Positions 50,723 through 60,631 of a stretch of 64,000 nt of DNA are shown piece after piece; the stretch's first letter is position 1; each line of letters starts with the position of its first letter. The stretch comes from Brevibacterium iodinum ATCC 49514 (lineage in GTDB: Bacteria; Actinomycetota; Actinomycetes; Actinomycetales; Brevibacteriaceae): the NCBI RefSeq assembly GCF_900169265.1, contig NZ_FXYX01000005.1:62001-126000 (forward strand), written 5' to 3'. A program made the position numbers and the translations under genes. The notes under the pieces are model-generated. The model was given only the letters and a program-made list of their open reading frames with translations. It was not told the DNA's origin and did not search any database.

Positions 50723-51727
50723 ATGTATAAACTATTGAGCACCGATGACATCCTTCGGCTCGGATTCAACCATGGCGACATCGTGCGCGCCCGCAGATGT
50801 TGCCTGCGTCGGCTGTCCCGGGGCACATACCTGGTCCGACGCGTCTGCGAACTGGACTTCCATCGCCCGCTGTGGGCGAGTATCGACCAGCAGATCCACC
50901 AAGTATTCGTCGACCACGGTGACATCCGCGACGAAGTCAATATTCTCAACGCTTCTCTTGCCGCCCATTTCAGCCACCGTGCCGATCAGAGAACTGATGA
51001 GTCCAAGTCCGATCCACCGGAGGAGATCTACTCCCACATCTCCGATGCGCTCATTCACGGCCTGCCTGTCGCCTACCCTGTCACTCATCAGATCGAGGTT
51101 GTCAGGCCCGGTGTCAACCGCCGGTTCAAAAGCATTCAGGTCCGCGGCAGTCAGATTCCGAAAGCACATCGCGCCACAATCGCAGGCGCCGAGGTGACCA
51201 CGCTCGAACGCACACTCATCGACGTCGCCCGCAGCTACAACCTCGATGTCTCCGTGCCGATGTTCGATGATGCGCTGCACCGCGAGCTGACAACCAGAGA
51301 GATCCTCACGACGCTCGACCGATGCCTGGAGAAGCGCAACTCCGCGAAAGTGCGATTGGCCATCGATCTGTCTGATTATCGTCGCGAATCCCCTGCCGAG
51401 GCGGTCGCTGCGGTGCGATTCTACGAACACGGGATCACGGGGCTCGAACCCCAAGTCACATTTCACGCCGAATCATTGAGGCGCGATATCCGCGTCGACT
51501 TCTGTCACCGCCGGGCTCGTCTCATCATCGAGATCGACGGCATCGGCAAACTCTATCTCGGTTCAGGTGTCCCCCGCCACGAGCTCGAACAGGAGCGCCG
51601 CCGCGAGCAGTGGCTTCGCGACCAAGGTTGGCAGGTGATTCGGATCAGTTGGAAGGAGCTGTTCGAGGAGGCGAAATTCTATGACATCCTCTGCGCCATC
51701 CGCCGTACGCAGAACGCCACCGCCTGA
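50723..51727 (+). CDS. AbiEi-like winged helix fused to DUF559 (VSR-like) endonuclease domain
   Basis: 334 aa. Residues 1-40 (LSTDDILRLGFNHGDIVRARRCCLRRLSRGTYLV) resemble the AbiEi antitoxin-type helix-turn-helix. Residues about 223-325 look like the DUF559/very-short-patch-repair nuclease fold: SPAEAVAAVRF, D259 in RRDIRVDFCHRR, E270 and D272 in LIIEIDGIGK, and RREQWLRDQGWQVIRISW. The acidic residues needed for metal binding are present. Such proteins are common in actinobacterial genomes with no known function; defence or repair roles are guesses. No partner gene (AbiEii toxin) lies beside it. It breaks the otherwise contiguous ftsB-eno order. Confidence 0.8.
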   Translation: MYKLLSTDDILRLGFNHGDIVRARRCCLRRLSRGTYLVRRVCELDFHRPLWASIDQQIHQVFVDHGDIRDEVNILNASLAAHFSHRADQRTDESKSDPPEEIYSHISDALIHGLPVAYPVTHQIEVVRPGVNRRFKSIQVRGSQIPKAHRATIAGAEVTTLERTLIDVARSYNLDVSVPMFDDALHRELTTREILTTLDRCLEKRNSAKVRLAIDLSDYRRESPAEAVAAVRFYEHGITGLEPQVTFHAESLRRDIRVDFCHRRARLIIEIDGIGKLYLGSGVPRHELEQERRREQWLRDQGWQVIRISWKELFEEAKFYDILCAIRRTQNATA

Positions 51728-51744
51728 TTCCCGTCGCGGGCATC

Positions 51745-51796
51745 TGTGCCGCAGGTGCATCGCGGACCGCAACGCACCGCCGCACCTGGCGGCACA
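51745..51796 (+). terminator. Hairpin after the DUF559 gene
   Basis: TGTGCCGCAGGTGC (51745-51758) pairs with GCACCTGGCGGCACA (51782-51796), with one bulged base and a 23-nt loop, 17 bp after the stop. Confidence 0.6.
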
Positions 51797-52185
51797 TCGC
51801 TGCATAGGGCGAGGGATCCCGCACCGCGGCTGTCATTCACCCCTATTTCGTCGAGCGCACCGTCTCCCATGGTGCGATTGGCAGAGTTTCATCCCGCACC
51901 GTTGCCGGCAACTCCTACAGGTGCTCGGCCGCCCCTCACCCGCAGCGACTCGTCAGAGTGGTGCACCGGTGCAAATTGCGAGAAACGCGAGACTCAGCCG
52001 CCAATGGGCGGATATGAGACCACCGGTGACGGACGGTGGCTCGGAGAGCCGGGCCCTGCAGCGGAGAATCGTCGCGATGAGGAGACTGCGCAGTGAGAAG
52101 TGCAGCCCCGAAAGGACGAAGACCCGAAGGCGGGAAGACTCGAAGCGAGAATCCCCGGATGAGGGAGGGCCGAAGCGGGAAACAC
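51797..52185. other. Intergenic stretch with degenerate repeats, no gene
   Basis: No reading frame of recognisable type. Bases 52100-52185 carry loose repeats of CGAAGGCGGGAA-like units (near 52125, 52142, 52172). Bases 51912-51941 are 24 of 30 identical to 26938-26967 in the spacer beside hrpA. Bases 51858-51880 form a small GCACC/GGTGC hairpin. Confidence 0.5.
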
Positions 52186-52231
52186 CGAGGCGGGGCCGGG
52201 GGGTCGTTGCGGTCGTCCGGCCCCGCCTCGG
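52186..52231 (-). terminator. Terminator of eno
   Basis: CCGAGGCGGGGCCGG (52186-52200) and CCGGCCCCGCCTCGG (52217-52231) form a perfect 15-bp stem, 22 bp after the eno stop. Confidence 0.85.
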
Positions 52232-52253
52232 GGAGTTCAGAGCCCGGATGGCC

Positions 52254-53588
<1,335 letters not shown>

Positions 53589-53610
53589 TTAATGCACCGC
53601 GCGTCCAGGC

Positions 53611-54453
53611 TCACCCTCGGTCCGAGCCACTGTTGGACTCGGACTCGAGCAGGCATTGCCGCAGTCGCTCGGGCGTCGCCGGGTCCATCCCGTGCGCGAG
53701 CAGGTAGGCTTCCACTCCCCCTGGCTGTCCCCCATCCTTCGCCGAGGCGGTCCCGTGCTCGGACTCGATCCGATCGAGGACCTCGTGCATGAGGTCGGGA
53801 GGAGCAGCGGTGGCGGTCGCGGCGAGGTTGCCGGAGATCCCGGCGTCGGAGAAGTTCCTGGTGATCGCCTCGAGGAAGCCCCCGGACAGGTGTGTGGAGG
53901 TGATCGCATATTCGTCGACGATCTCCTGTCGGCCCACGCCGAGGAGGTCGAGCAGGAACGCTCCGATCACACCGGTGCGGTCCTTCCCGGCAGAGCAGTG
54001 GAACACCACGCCCTCGCTGCAGTGTTCGGCGATCAGGTCGACTGCGGCGGCCAGCCGGTGACCGAAGTGGACGATCATGAGGTCGTAGATGCGGCCGAGG
54101 CTCCGGTCGCTGAGATCCATTCCTGTCGCCTCGGCGGCGGCTTTCATCTCTTCCCTGCTCAATGGTCGGCTGGGGAAGAAGTGGTCGTCGAAGACGGGCA
54201 GCTCGATATGTCGGATGTCGAGGCCGTCGAGCGCATCGGGCAGCTTCGCCCTCTCGCCGATATCGCGCAGATCGATGACCGTGCCGATGCCGAGTTCGCC
54301 GATATCGGCGCGCGCCCGATCGCTCAGCTGTGCCAGACCGTCGGCGCGGAACACCTTCCCGGTTCGCACTCTGTTCTCCCCCGCCTCGGTGGCGGGTCCG
54401 CCGAGGTCACGGAAGTTGAACGTGCCTTCGATCTCGAGCCTCTCCAGACTCAT
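53611..54453 (-). CDS. Tyrosine/serine protein phosphatase (PtpB-like)
   Basis: 280-aa dual-specificity-type phosphatase. The N-terminal FNFRDLGGP (13-20) and FRADGL region and the catalytic loop HCSAGKDRTG (152-161; C153, R159) match the MptpB/Y_phosphatase_3 group. General acid Asp would lie near DLRDIGER (61-68). Such enzymes can act on phosphoproteins or phosphoinositides. ATG at 54453 overlaps the mazG stop in an ATGA, so it is co-translated with mazG. No signal peptide is visible, so export would need another route. Confidence 0.9.
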   Translation of the reverse strand: MSLERLEIEGTFNFRDLGGPATEAGENRVRTGKVFRADGLAQLSDRARADIGELGIGTVIDLRDIGERAKLPDALDGLDIRHIELPVFDDHFFPSRPLSREEMKAAAEATGMDLSDRSLGRIYDLMIVHFGHRLAAAVDLIAEHCSEGVVFHCSAGKDRTGVIGAFLLDLLGVGRQEIVDEYAITSTHLSGGFLEAITRNFSDAGISGNLAATATAAPPDLMHEVLDRIESEHGTASAKDGGQPGGVEAYLLAHGMDPATPERLRQCLLESESNSGSDRG

Positions 54454-54950
54454 CGAGTTCTGTCCTCTCCCGCCGCTGCGGCCTTCTCTTCGGCTTTGAT
54501 CCGGCGGTATTCGCGTTCGACGTCTTCCAACGATGCCATCTCGTCCGTGGGATCGTCGGTGAAGGCCAGGGGGTGACGACGGATGAGTTTGGCCTCGAGA
54601 CCATCGATGATGGTGCCGAGGCTGTGGCCGTAGGCTTCCCCGCTGCTTTCATCGAGCAGGGCGGAGTGGAAGAGCACTTGGTAGAACACGTCGCCGAGTT
54701 CTTCGACGACGGCGGCCCGATTCTCAGCGGTGGGTTCCGCGTTGAAATCCTCGAGGGCGACGATGAGTTCGTCGGTCTCTTCCCTTGCGTATTTCTCGAG
54801 GCTCTGATGATCCTGTCGGCTCGACCAGGGGCAGCGTCGCCGCAGAGTCGCCATGGCTTCGATCACCGGTTGCAGTTCCGGTTCGGCCTGGCCCGCTCCC
54901 GGTCCGACCGCACTCTGGTGGACCGGGCTCTGCTCGTCACGTTCACCCAC
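54450..54950 (-). CDS. mazG: MazG-type nucleoside triphosphate pyrophosphohydrolase
   Basis: 166-aa single-domain MazG. The metal-binding EExxE pattern is in REETDELIVALE (about 57-68), with the second acidic helix EELGDVFYQVLFHSAL (about 84-99). WSSRQDHQSLEKY precedes the first helix (usually W--QTH-SL). It hydrolyses NTPs or dNTPs to monophosphates as house-cleaning. I chose GTG at 54950 because AGGAGG lies 7 nt upstream; a GTG at 54971 would start before that site. Coupled by ATGA to the phosphatase gene. Confidence 0.9.
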   Translation of the reverse strand: MGERDEQSPVHQSAVGPGAGQAEPELQPVIEAMATLRRRCPWSSRQDHQSLEKYAREETDELIVALEDFNAEPTAENRAAVVEELGDVFYQVLFHSALLDESSGEAYGHSLGTIIDGLEAKLIRRHPLAFTDDPTDEMASLEDVEREYRRIKAEEKAAAAGEDRTR

Positions 54951-54975
54951 GAAATATCCTCCTGTCGGCACGAAA

Positions 54976-55003
54976 GGCCCCCACCACAGCAGCGGTGAGG
55001 GCC
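54976..55003 (-). terminator. Terminator of csbD-like gene
   Basis: GGCCCCCACC (54976-54985) pairs with GGTGAGGGCC (54994-55003), one mismatch, 8-nt loop, 11 bp after the stop at 55014. Confidence 0.7.
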
Positions 55004-55013
55004 GATTCGTCTG

Positions 55014-55208
55014 TCACTTCGAGAATTTGTCCTTGACCGATGCGCCGAGGTCTTTGACCGACTCGCCGACATCCTTGGCCTTGGCCTTGAGCTGGTCGGT
55101 GGCGCCTTCGACCTTGAGCTCGTCGTCACCGGTCACATCGCCGATGGTCTCCTTGGCCCGACCGCCGAGGTCCTCGGCCTTATTCTCGAACTTGTCGTCA
55201 ACACCCAT
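55014..55208 (-). CDS. CsbD-family small stress protein
   Basis: 64 aa with the CsbD pattern: GVDDKFENKAEDLGGRAKETIGDVTGDDELKVEG (in pieces, residues 2-35) followed by a short repeat-like helix (AKDVGESVKDLGASVKDKF). Hydrophilic, all-helical and probably natively flexible. CsbD genes are usually under general-stress control (sigma B in Bacillus); the regulator here is not visible. AAGGAG precedes the ATG at 55208. Confidence 0.92.
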   Translation of the reverse strand: MGVDDKFENKAEDLGGRAKETIGDVTGDDELKVEGATDQLKAKAKDVGESVKDLGASVKDKFSK

Positions 55209-55306
55209 GGTGATTCTCCTTCGCAGACGGCTGAGTGAAATGCACTTGCTGCGGATGCCCCCGCGCTTCGCACTCTACGCCACAGTCTCGGCTCGTGGGC
55301 CGGTCG

Positions 55307-55343
55307 GCGAAGAACATTCGGAGAGTTCTCACCCGTTCTTCGC
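55307..55343 (-). terminator. Hairpin overlapping the mfd stop codon
   Basis: GCGAAGAAC (55307-55315) pairs perfectly with GTTCTTCGC (55335-55343), around a 19-nt loop that contains the mfd stop codon. It has no T-run and may act as terminator or as 3'-end protection. Confidence 0.55.
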
Positions 55344-58300
55344 GACATCGGCGTCCTTGACCTCGGTGGCTCCGGACGCGACAACAGGCAGGATGTCGTC
55401 GAGGAACTGATGTGCCCACCGCAGGATGTCCGAATCGGTCATCTCCTTGGAGTCGAATCCGGCGCCCGCCATCGGTTTCGGGACGAGGACCGAGCGCAGT
55501 GCCGGTTTGAGCAGAGACTTCGGATACAGACGCTTGAGCCTGACCACCTGGGAGTCGGAGAGTTCGACGGGTCCGAAGCGGATGAAGTTGCCCTGCATGA
55601 CGATGTCGTTGACCCCGGAGGCGCGGGCGCGGATGCGCAGCCTGGCGACATCGGCGAGAACACCGACGGGTTCCGGATAAGGGCCGTAGCGGTCGGTGAG
55701 TTCGTCGAGGACTTCCTGCAGCTGTGCTTCGTCGGTCGCCGCGGCCAGCTTTCGGTAAGCCTCGAGGCGCAGTCGTTCGTGGTCGACGTAGTCAGCCGGC
55801 AGGTGGGCATCGACGGGCAGTTCGATGCGCATGTCAGCCTCGGGTTCGGTCTCCTCGCCGCGAAACTTCGCCACGGCTTCACCGACGAGTCGGACGTAGA
55901 GGTCGAAGCCGACGCCTTCGATATGGCCGGACTGCTGACCGCCGAGCAGATTGCCGGCCCCGCGGATCTCGAGGTCTTTCATCGCCACCTGCATTCCGGC
56001 ACCCAGTTCGGTGTGCGCGGCCAGGGTCGTCAGACGGTCGTGTGCGGTCTCGGTCAGCTGAGTGTCCGGCGGGTAGAGGAAGTAGGCGTAGGCGCGTTCG
56101 CGTCCACGTCCCACGCGTCCGCGCAGCTGATGCAGCTGGGAGAGCCCGTATTTGTCGGCGTTGTCGATGATCAGCGTGTTCGCATTGGCGATGTCGATTC
56201 CTGTTTCGACGATCGTCGTGCACACGAGCACGTCGTACTTCTTCTCCCAGAAGTCGACGATGACCTGTTCGAGTCGGGTCTCGTTCATCTTGCCGTGGGC
56301 GATGGCGATTCGCGCCTCGGGCACCATTTCGGCGATGTGTCCGGCGACGGCTTCGATATCGCGGACCCTGTTGTGGATGTAGAAGACCTGGCCTTCGCGC
56401 ATGAGCTCGCGTCGGATCGCGGCCTTGATCTGCTTGTCTTCGCGTTTGCCGACATAGGTCAGCACCGGGTGCCGCTCTTCCGGAGGTGTGGCCAGGGTCG
56501 ACATCTCACGGATGCCGGTCACCGCCATCTCCAGGGTGCGCGGGATCGGGGTCGCCGACATGGCGAGGACGTCGACATTCGTCCGCAGCGCCTTGAGCGT
56601 CTCCTTGTGTTCGACGCCGAAGCGCTGTTCCTCGTCGATGATGACGAGTCCGAGTTCTTTGAACCGCACCTCGCCGCTGAGCAGTCGGTGGGTGCCGATG
56701 ACGAGGTCGAGCTTGCCGGCGGCCAGATCCTCCTTGACCTTCTCCGATTCCTGCTTGGTCTGGAACCGGGAGAGGGCGCCGATGGTGACGGGGAATCCCG
56801 AGTAGCGTTCGGCGAAGGTCTCATAGTGCTGTTGGACGAGCAGAGTGGTCGGCACCAGCACGGCGACCTGTTTGCCGTCCTGGATCGCCTTGAATGCGGC
56901 ACGGACCGCGATCTCCGTCTTCCCGTAGCCCACATCGCCGCAGATCAGACGGTCCATCGGCACGGTCTTCTCCATGTCCGACTTGACCTCGTCGATGGTG
57001 GTCAGCTGATCGGCCGTCTCTACATAGTGGAAGGCGTCTTCGAGTTCGCGCTGCCAGGGGGTGTCCGGGCCGTAGGCGTGGCCGACGGTGGCCTGGCGGG
57101 CCGAATACAGTCGGATGAGTTCCCCGGCGATCTCCTTGACGGCCTTGCGGGCCTTCGCCTTCGTCGTCTGCCAGTCGGCGCCGCCCATCTTGTTGAGGTT
57201 CGGGCTCTCCCCGCCGACATAGCGGGTGACCTGGTCGAGAGCATCGCTGGGAACGTAGAGGCGGTCACCGGGCTGTCCGCGTTTGGCAGGCGCGTATTCG
57301 ATGATGAGGTATTCGCGAGTGTGCTTGTTCGCACCTCGCCCTGTGGTCCGCTGCGTCATTTCGACGAATCGTCCGACGCCGTGCTGGTCGTGGACGACGT
57401 AGTCGCCGGGGGCCAGGTTGAGCGGGTCGACCTGGTTGCGTCGACGGCGGGTGGGCAGCTTGCGCATATCCCGCGTCGAGGTGGCCGCCGCCCGACCGAG
57501 CACATCCGCCTCGGTGAGCACGGCGAGTTTGAGATCGTCGAAGACGAAGCCGCCGAAGGACGCGGCCGTCGTCACGGTCACCAGGGCTTCGGGCAGATCG
57601 GTCGGGTCGTCGACGAACGAGGCTGGAACTCCGGCTTCGGAGAACACCTCGACCATGCGTCGGCCCGGGCCCTGGCCTTCGGTGAGCACGAGGATGCGCC
57701 ACTTGTCGTGGATGAGTCCCTTGACGTCGGCGAGGATCGCCTCGACGTCTCCGGCATAGCCCTTCGGAATGCGGGCAGGGACTGAGAAGATGTTCTCCTC
57801 GGGACCGGCGAGCTCCTCGTCGGTGGCGAATCCGCCGATCTCCCACCAGGCCAGGCCGATGAGGCGAGCGCCTTCGGCCATCTCGGCCACGGTGCGGAAG
57901 CTGGCGGCCGAGAGATCGATCGGGGTCTCTCCCCCGCCGGCCGCTCCGGTCCAGGCGGCCTCGAGGAATTCGTTCGTCGTCTCCACAAGGTCCGCGGCGC
58001 GGGCGTCGACGCGTTCGGGTTCGGTGATGATGATCTTCGATCCGGCCGGCAGCAGAGCGATCATCGGCTCCATTCCGTCGGCGAGGACGGCGGAGAGCGA
58101 TTCCATCCCTTCGACGGCGACTCCGCCGGCGATCTTGTCGAGCATATCGGCGGCGCTGGGCACATCCTCGGCGAGTTCTGCGGCCCGCTTCCGCACCGAA
58201 TCGGTCAGGAGCAGCTCCCGGCACGGCGGTGCCGACAGTCGCAGGGGTTCGTCACCGTCGTCGGCGGGGATGGAGCGTTGGTCGCTGACGGAGAATTCGC

Positions 58301-58931
58301 GGATCTCGTCGACCTCATCTCCGAAGAACTCCACGCGCAGCGCTCGCTCCGAGGTGGCCGGGAAGATATCGACGATTCCGCCGCGCACAGCGAATTCGCC
58401 GCGTCTGGAGACCATGTCGACTCGGGAGTATGCGAGTTCGGTGAGGCGCTCGGCGAGGTCATCGATCTCGTATTCGTCGCCGACGGCGAGCTCGACCGGT
58501 TCGATGTCGCCGAGCCCCTTGGCCAGGGGCTGGAGGAAGGCGCGCACGGGCGCGATGATGAAGGTCAGCTCCCGGCCGGGAGTGGGGTGGGCGAGGCGGC
58601 GCAGGACCTCGAGGCGCTGGCCGACGGTGTCCGATCGCGGCGACAGCTTCTCGTGCGGCAGGGTCTCCCAGCTGGGGAAGATCGCGATCGACTCCGATGG
58701 CACCCAATCGGCCAGTGCCTGAGCGAGGTCCTCGGCCTCACGCGTCGTGGCGGTGACGATGAGCTGCGGCGCCGAGGCGGCCCCATCGGTGGTGACGGTT
58801 CGGCGCAGGATCGACGGCCACAGTCCCTTGATCGCATCGATCGTGCCGCCGACGGTGTTCGCGTCGTTGAAGGCCGCGACGAGTTCGGTGATGGTGGGAT
58901 TCCGGCGAGTGAGATCAAGTCCGTTGAGCAC
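55329..58931 (-). CDS. mfd: Transcription-repair coupling factor
   Basis: 1200-aa SF2 translocase that removes RNA polymerase stalled at lesions and recruits UvrA. The UvrB-homology region occupies about residues 1-350, the RNA-polymerase-interaction domain (PGDYVVHDQHGVGRF) is near 510, and the translocase core has Walker A CGDVGYGKTE (about 662-671), the DEEQ box IIDEEQRFG (about 765) and SATPIPRTL. The TRCF C-terminal domain follows to the end. GTG at 58931 lies 6 nt after TAGACT, again a leaderless layout. Confidence 0.96.
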   Translation of the reverse strand: MLNGLDLTRRNPTITELVAAFNDANTVGGTIDAIKGLWPSILRRTVTTDGAASAPQLIVTATTREAEDLAQALADWVPSESIAIFPSWETLPHEKLSPRSDTVGQRLEVLRRLAHPTPGRELTFIIAPVRAFLQPLAKGLGDIEPVELAVGDEYEIDDLAERLTELAYSRVDMVSRRGEFAVRGGIVDIFPATSERALRVEFFGDEVDEIREFSVSDQRSIPADDGDEPLRLSAPPCRELLLTDSVRKRAAELAEDVPSAADMLDKIAGGVAVEGMESLSAVLADGMEPMIALLPAGSKIIITEPERVDARAADLVETTNEFLEAAWTGAAGGGETPIDLSAASFRTVAEMAEGARLIGLAWWEIGGFATDEELAGPEENIFSVPARIPKGYAGDVEAILADVKGLIHDKWRILVLTEGQGPGRRMVEVFSEAGVPASFVDDPTDLPEALVTVTTAASFGGFVFDDLKLAVLTEADVLGRAAATSTRDMRKLPTRRRRNQVDPLNLAPGDYVVHDQHGVGRFVEMTQRTTGRGANKHTREYLIIEYAPAKRGQPGDRLYVPSDALDQVTRYVGGESPNLNKMGGADWQTTKAKARKAVKEIAGELIRLYSARQATVGHAYGPDTPWQRELEDAFHYVETADQLTTIDEVKSDMEKTVPMDRLICGDVGYGKTEIAVRAAFKAIQDGKQVAVLVPTTLLVQQHYETFAERYSGFPVTIGALSRFQTKQESEKVKEDLAAGKLDLVIGTHRLLSGEVRFKELGLVIIDEEQRFGVEHKETLKALRTNVDVLAMSATPIPRTLEMAVTGIREMSTLATPPEERHPVLTYVGKREDKQIKAAIRRELMREGQVFYIHNRVRDIEAVAGHIAEMVPEARIAIAHGKMNETRLEQVIVDFWEKKYDVLVCTTIVETGIDIANANTLIIDNADKYGLSQLHQLRGRVGRGRERAYAYFLYPPDTQLTETAHDRLTTLAAHTELGAGMQVAMKDLEIRGAGNLLGGQQSGHIEGVGFDLYVRLVGEAVAKFRGEETEPEADMRIELPVDAHLPADYVDHERLRLEAYRKLAAATDEAQLQEVLDELTDRYGPYPEPVGVLADVARLRIRARASGVNDIVMQGNFIRFGPVELSDSQVVRLKRLYPKSLLKPALRSVLVPKPMAGAGFDSKEMTDSDILRWAHQFLDDILPVVASGATEVKDADVAKNG

Positions 58932-58937
58932 CCGAAC

Positions 58938-58943
58938 AGTCTA
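58938..58943 (-). promoter_or_regulatory. Leaderless -10 box of mfd
   Basis: TAGACT on the minus strand ends 6 nt before the GTG start; no Shine-Dalgarno sequence is present. Confidence 0.5.
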
Positions 58944-59027
58944 GGCCACACAGCTGACACGACCCATTCGTGCCCTGTTCGCATCGGCCGAGGGGCGCAG
59001 GATAGGAAAACATGTGAGGATGAGCAT

Positions 59028-60506
59028 ATGGCCATGAAGAGAACAGTCCTTGCAGGATTGGCCGCAGCGGCGCTCCTGCTCACAGGGTGCACGGCCGATG
59101 CCGATGACGACATCGCCGTCGCCGAACGGTGGGACTTCCATTCCCGCCCCGAACTCGCCCCGCCGAAGGTCGATATCGACTCCGGGTCCTTCCCCGACGA
59201 CAACGGAGACCTGCAGACGTTCCTCGCACCGAAGGGACAGACGGCAGCCGACGACAAGTCCTGGGTCGGCGGCCTCATCCTCGACGCCGCCGGTGACCCG
59301 GTGTGGATCCGCGATGATGGCGAGCAGATGTGGGACCTGCGCGTCCAGGAGTACCAGGGACAGCCGGTGCTCACGTGGTGGGAGGGTCTGGCCGAAACGC
59401 CGCACACCGCCGGTGAGGTCGTCGTCCTCGATGATTCGTATCAGGAGATCGCCCGTGTCGGCATGGGCGGAGAGCTGCCCAAGGACACCTCCGACCTCCA
59501 CGAGACGACCATCACCGGCGATGACACCATGTTCCTCATCTCCTATGTGAAGACGCAGACGGATCTGACTTCCGTCGGCGGGGACGAGGACGGCTGGGCC
59601 TGGGAGGGAATCGTCCAGGAGGTCGATATCGACACCGGCGATCCGCTGTTCGAATGGCGCTCCCTCGATGCAGTCCCCGTCGACCAGACCGAGACGGAGC
59701 TCAAGGACGGTGAGGGCACGAAGGACGAGCCCTTCGACTACATCCACCTCAACTCCGTGGCCGAGGACGACGACGGCAAGGCCCTCCTCGTCTCGGCACG
59801 CAACACCCATGCGGTCTACCAGCTCGACCGGAAGAGCGCCGACCTCAACTGGGTCCTGGGCGGCAAGGCCTCGGACTTCGAGATGGGCGACGGCGCACAG
59901 TTCGCTTGGCAGCACGATGCCCAACGCCGATCCGATGGAACGCTGACCCTGTTCGACAACCACGCCGCACCCCGCCTCGGTGACACCCGTGGTCTGCGCC
60001 TCGACGTCGATGAGAAGAAGAAGCGCGCCGAAGTGGTCACGGAGTATCCCGCCCCCGACGACCGTTCGTCGGGCAGTCAGGGGAACTTCCAGGAGCTGCC
60101 CAACGGCAATGTCGTCCTCGGCTGGGGTTCGGAGCCCTATGTCTCGGAATTCTCCAAGGACGGAAAGCTGCTGGCCGACCTCACCTTCACCGGCGGATCG
60201 AACTACCGGGCCTACCGTTTCGACTGGCATGCCCAGCCGACCGCTCCGCCGACCGCGACGAAGTCTCAGCCGCAGGCGGACATCACCCGCGTGCATATGA
60301 GTTGGAACGGCGCCACCGAGGTGGCTTCGTGGAGGGTGCTCAGCGGAGACGACGAGGAACATCTGGTCGAGAACTCCGAGGTCGAGCGCACCGGCTTCGA
60401 GACGGCGGCGGACATCACCCCGAACGGTTCGACGATCGTCGTGGAAGCTCTCGACGCGGACGGCGAGTCGCTCGGATCGACCACAGCCGCCCCGCAGAAC
60501 AGATAG
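59028..60506 (+). CDS. Arylsulfotransferase-family (ASST) lipoprotein
   Basis: 492-aa secreted protein. A lipoprotein signal (lipobox LLTGC near residues 17-21) precedes a six-bladed beta-propeller domain. ASST family blocks are DLHETTITGDDTMFLISY (about 162-179), IHLNSVAEDDDGKALLVSARNTHAVYQLD (in pieces, about 238-266), LNWVLGG, and QHDAQRRSDGTLTLFDNHA (about 294-312). These include the histidines used in PAPS-independent sulfuryl transfer (HLNS, RNTH and QHDA positions). Substrate unknown; binding-only relatives exist. Residues about 395-492 form an extra C-terminal Ig-like domain. GAGGA lies about 8 nt before the ATG at 59028; ATG at 59034 is alternative. Confidence 0.85.
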   Translation: MAMKRTVLAGLAAAALLLTGCTADADDDIAVAERWDFHSRPELAPPKVDIDSGSFPDDNGDLQTFLAPKGQTAADDKSWVGGLILDAAGDPVWIRDDGEQMWDLRVQEYQGQPVLTWWEGLAETPHTAGEVVVLDDSYQEIARVGMGGELPKDTSDLHETTITGDDTMFLISYVKTQTDLTSVGGDEDGWAWEGIVQEVDIDTGDPLFEWRSLDAVPVDQTETELKDGEGTKDEPFDYIHLNSVAEDDDGKALLVSARNTHAVYQLDRKSADLNWVLGGKASDFEMGDGAQFAWQHDAQRRSDGTLTLFDNHAAPRLGDTRGLRLDVDEKKKRAEVVTEYPAPDDRSSGSQGNFQELPNGNVVLGWGSEPYVSEFSKDGKLLADLTFTGGSNYRAYRFDWHAQPTAPPTATKSQPQADITRVHMSWNGATEVASWRVLSGDDEEHLVENSEVERTGFETAADITPNGSTIVVEALDADGESLGSTTAAPQNR

Positions 60507-60631
60507 GTCGGGACAGGTCGCGTCCGGCCGAGAAGATTTCGAGGCGATAACGGGCCTAACGGAACGATCACGATTGCTCGCAGGGCCCGGATGTTCGGGG
60601 TTCTCCAATCTTCATCACCCACAATTGGAAC

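Noticed and set aside
55410..57785. 791-codon open frame antisense to mfd
   Set aside because: It mirrors the mfd coding frame, has no recognisable domain and no ribosome site; long antisense frames are expected at this GC content.
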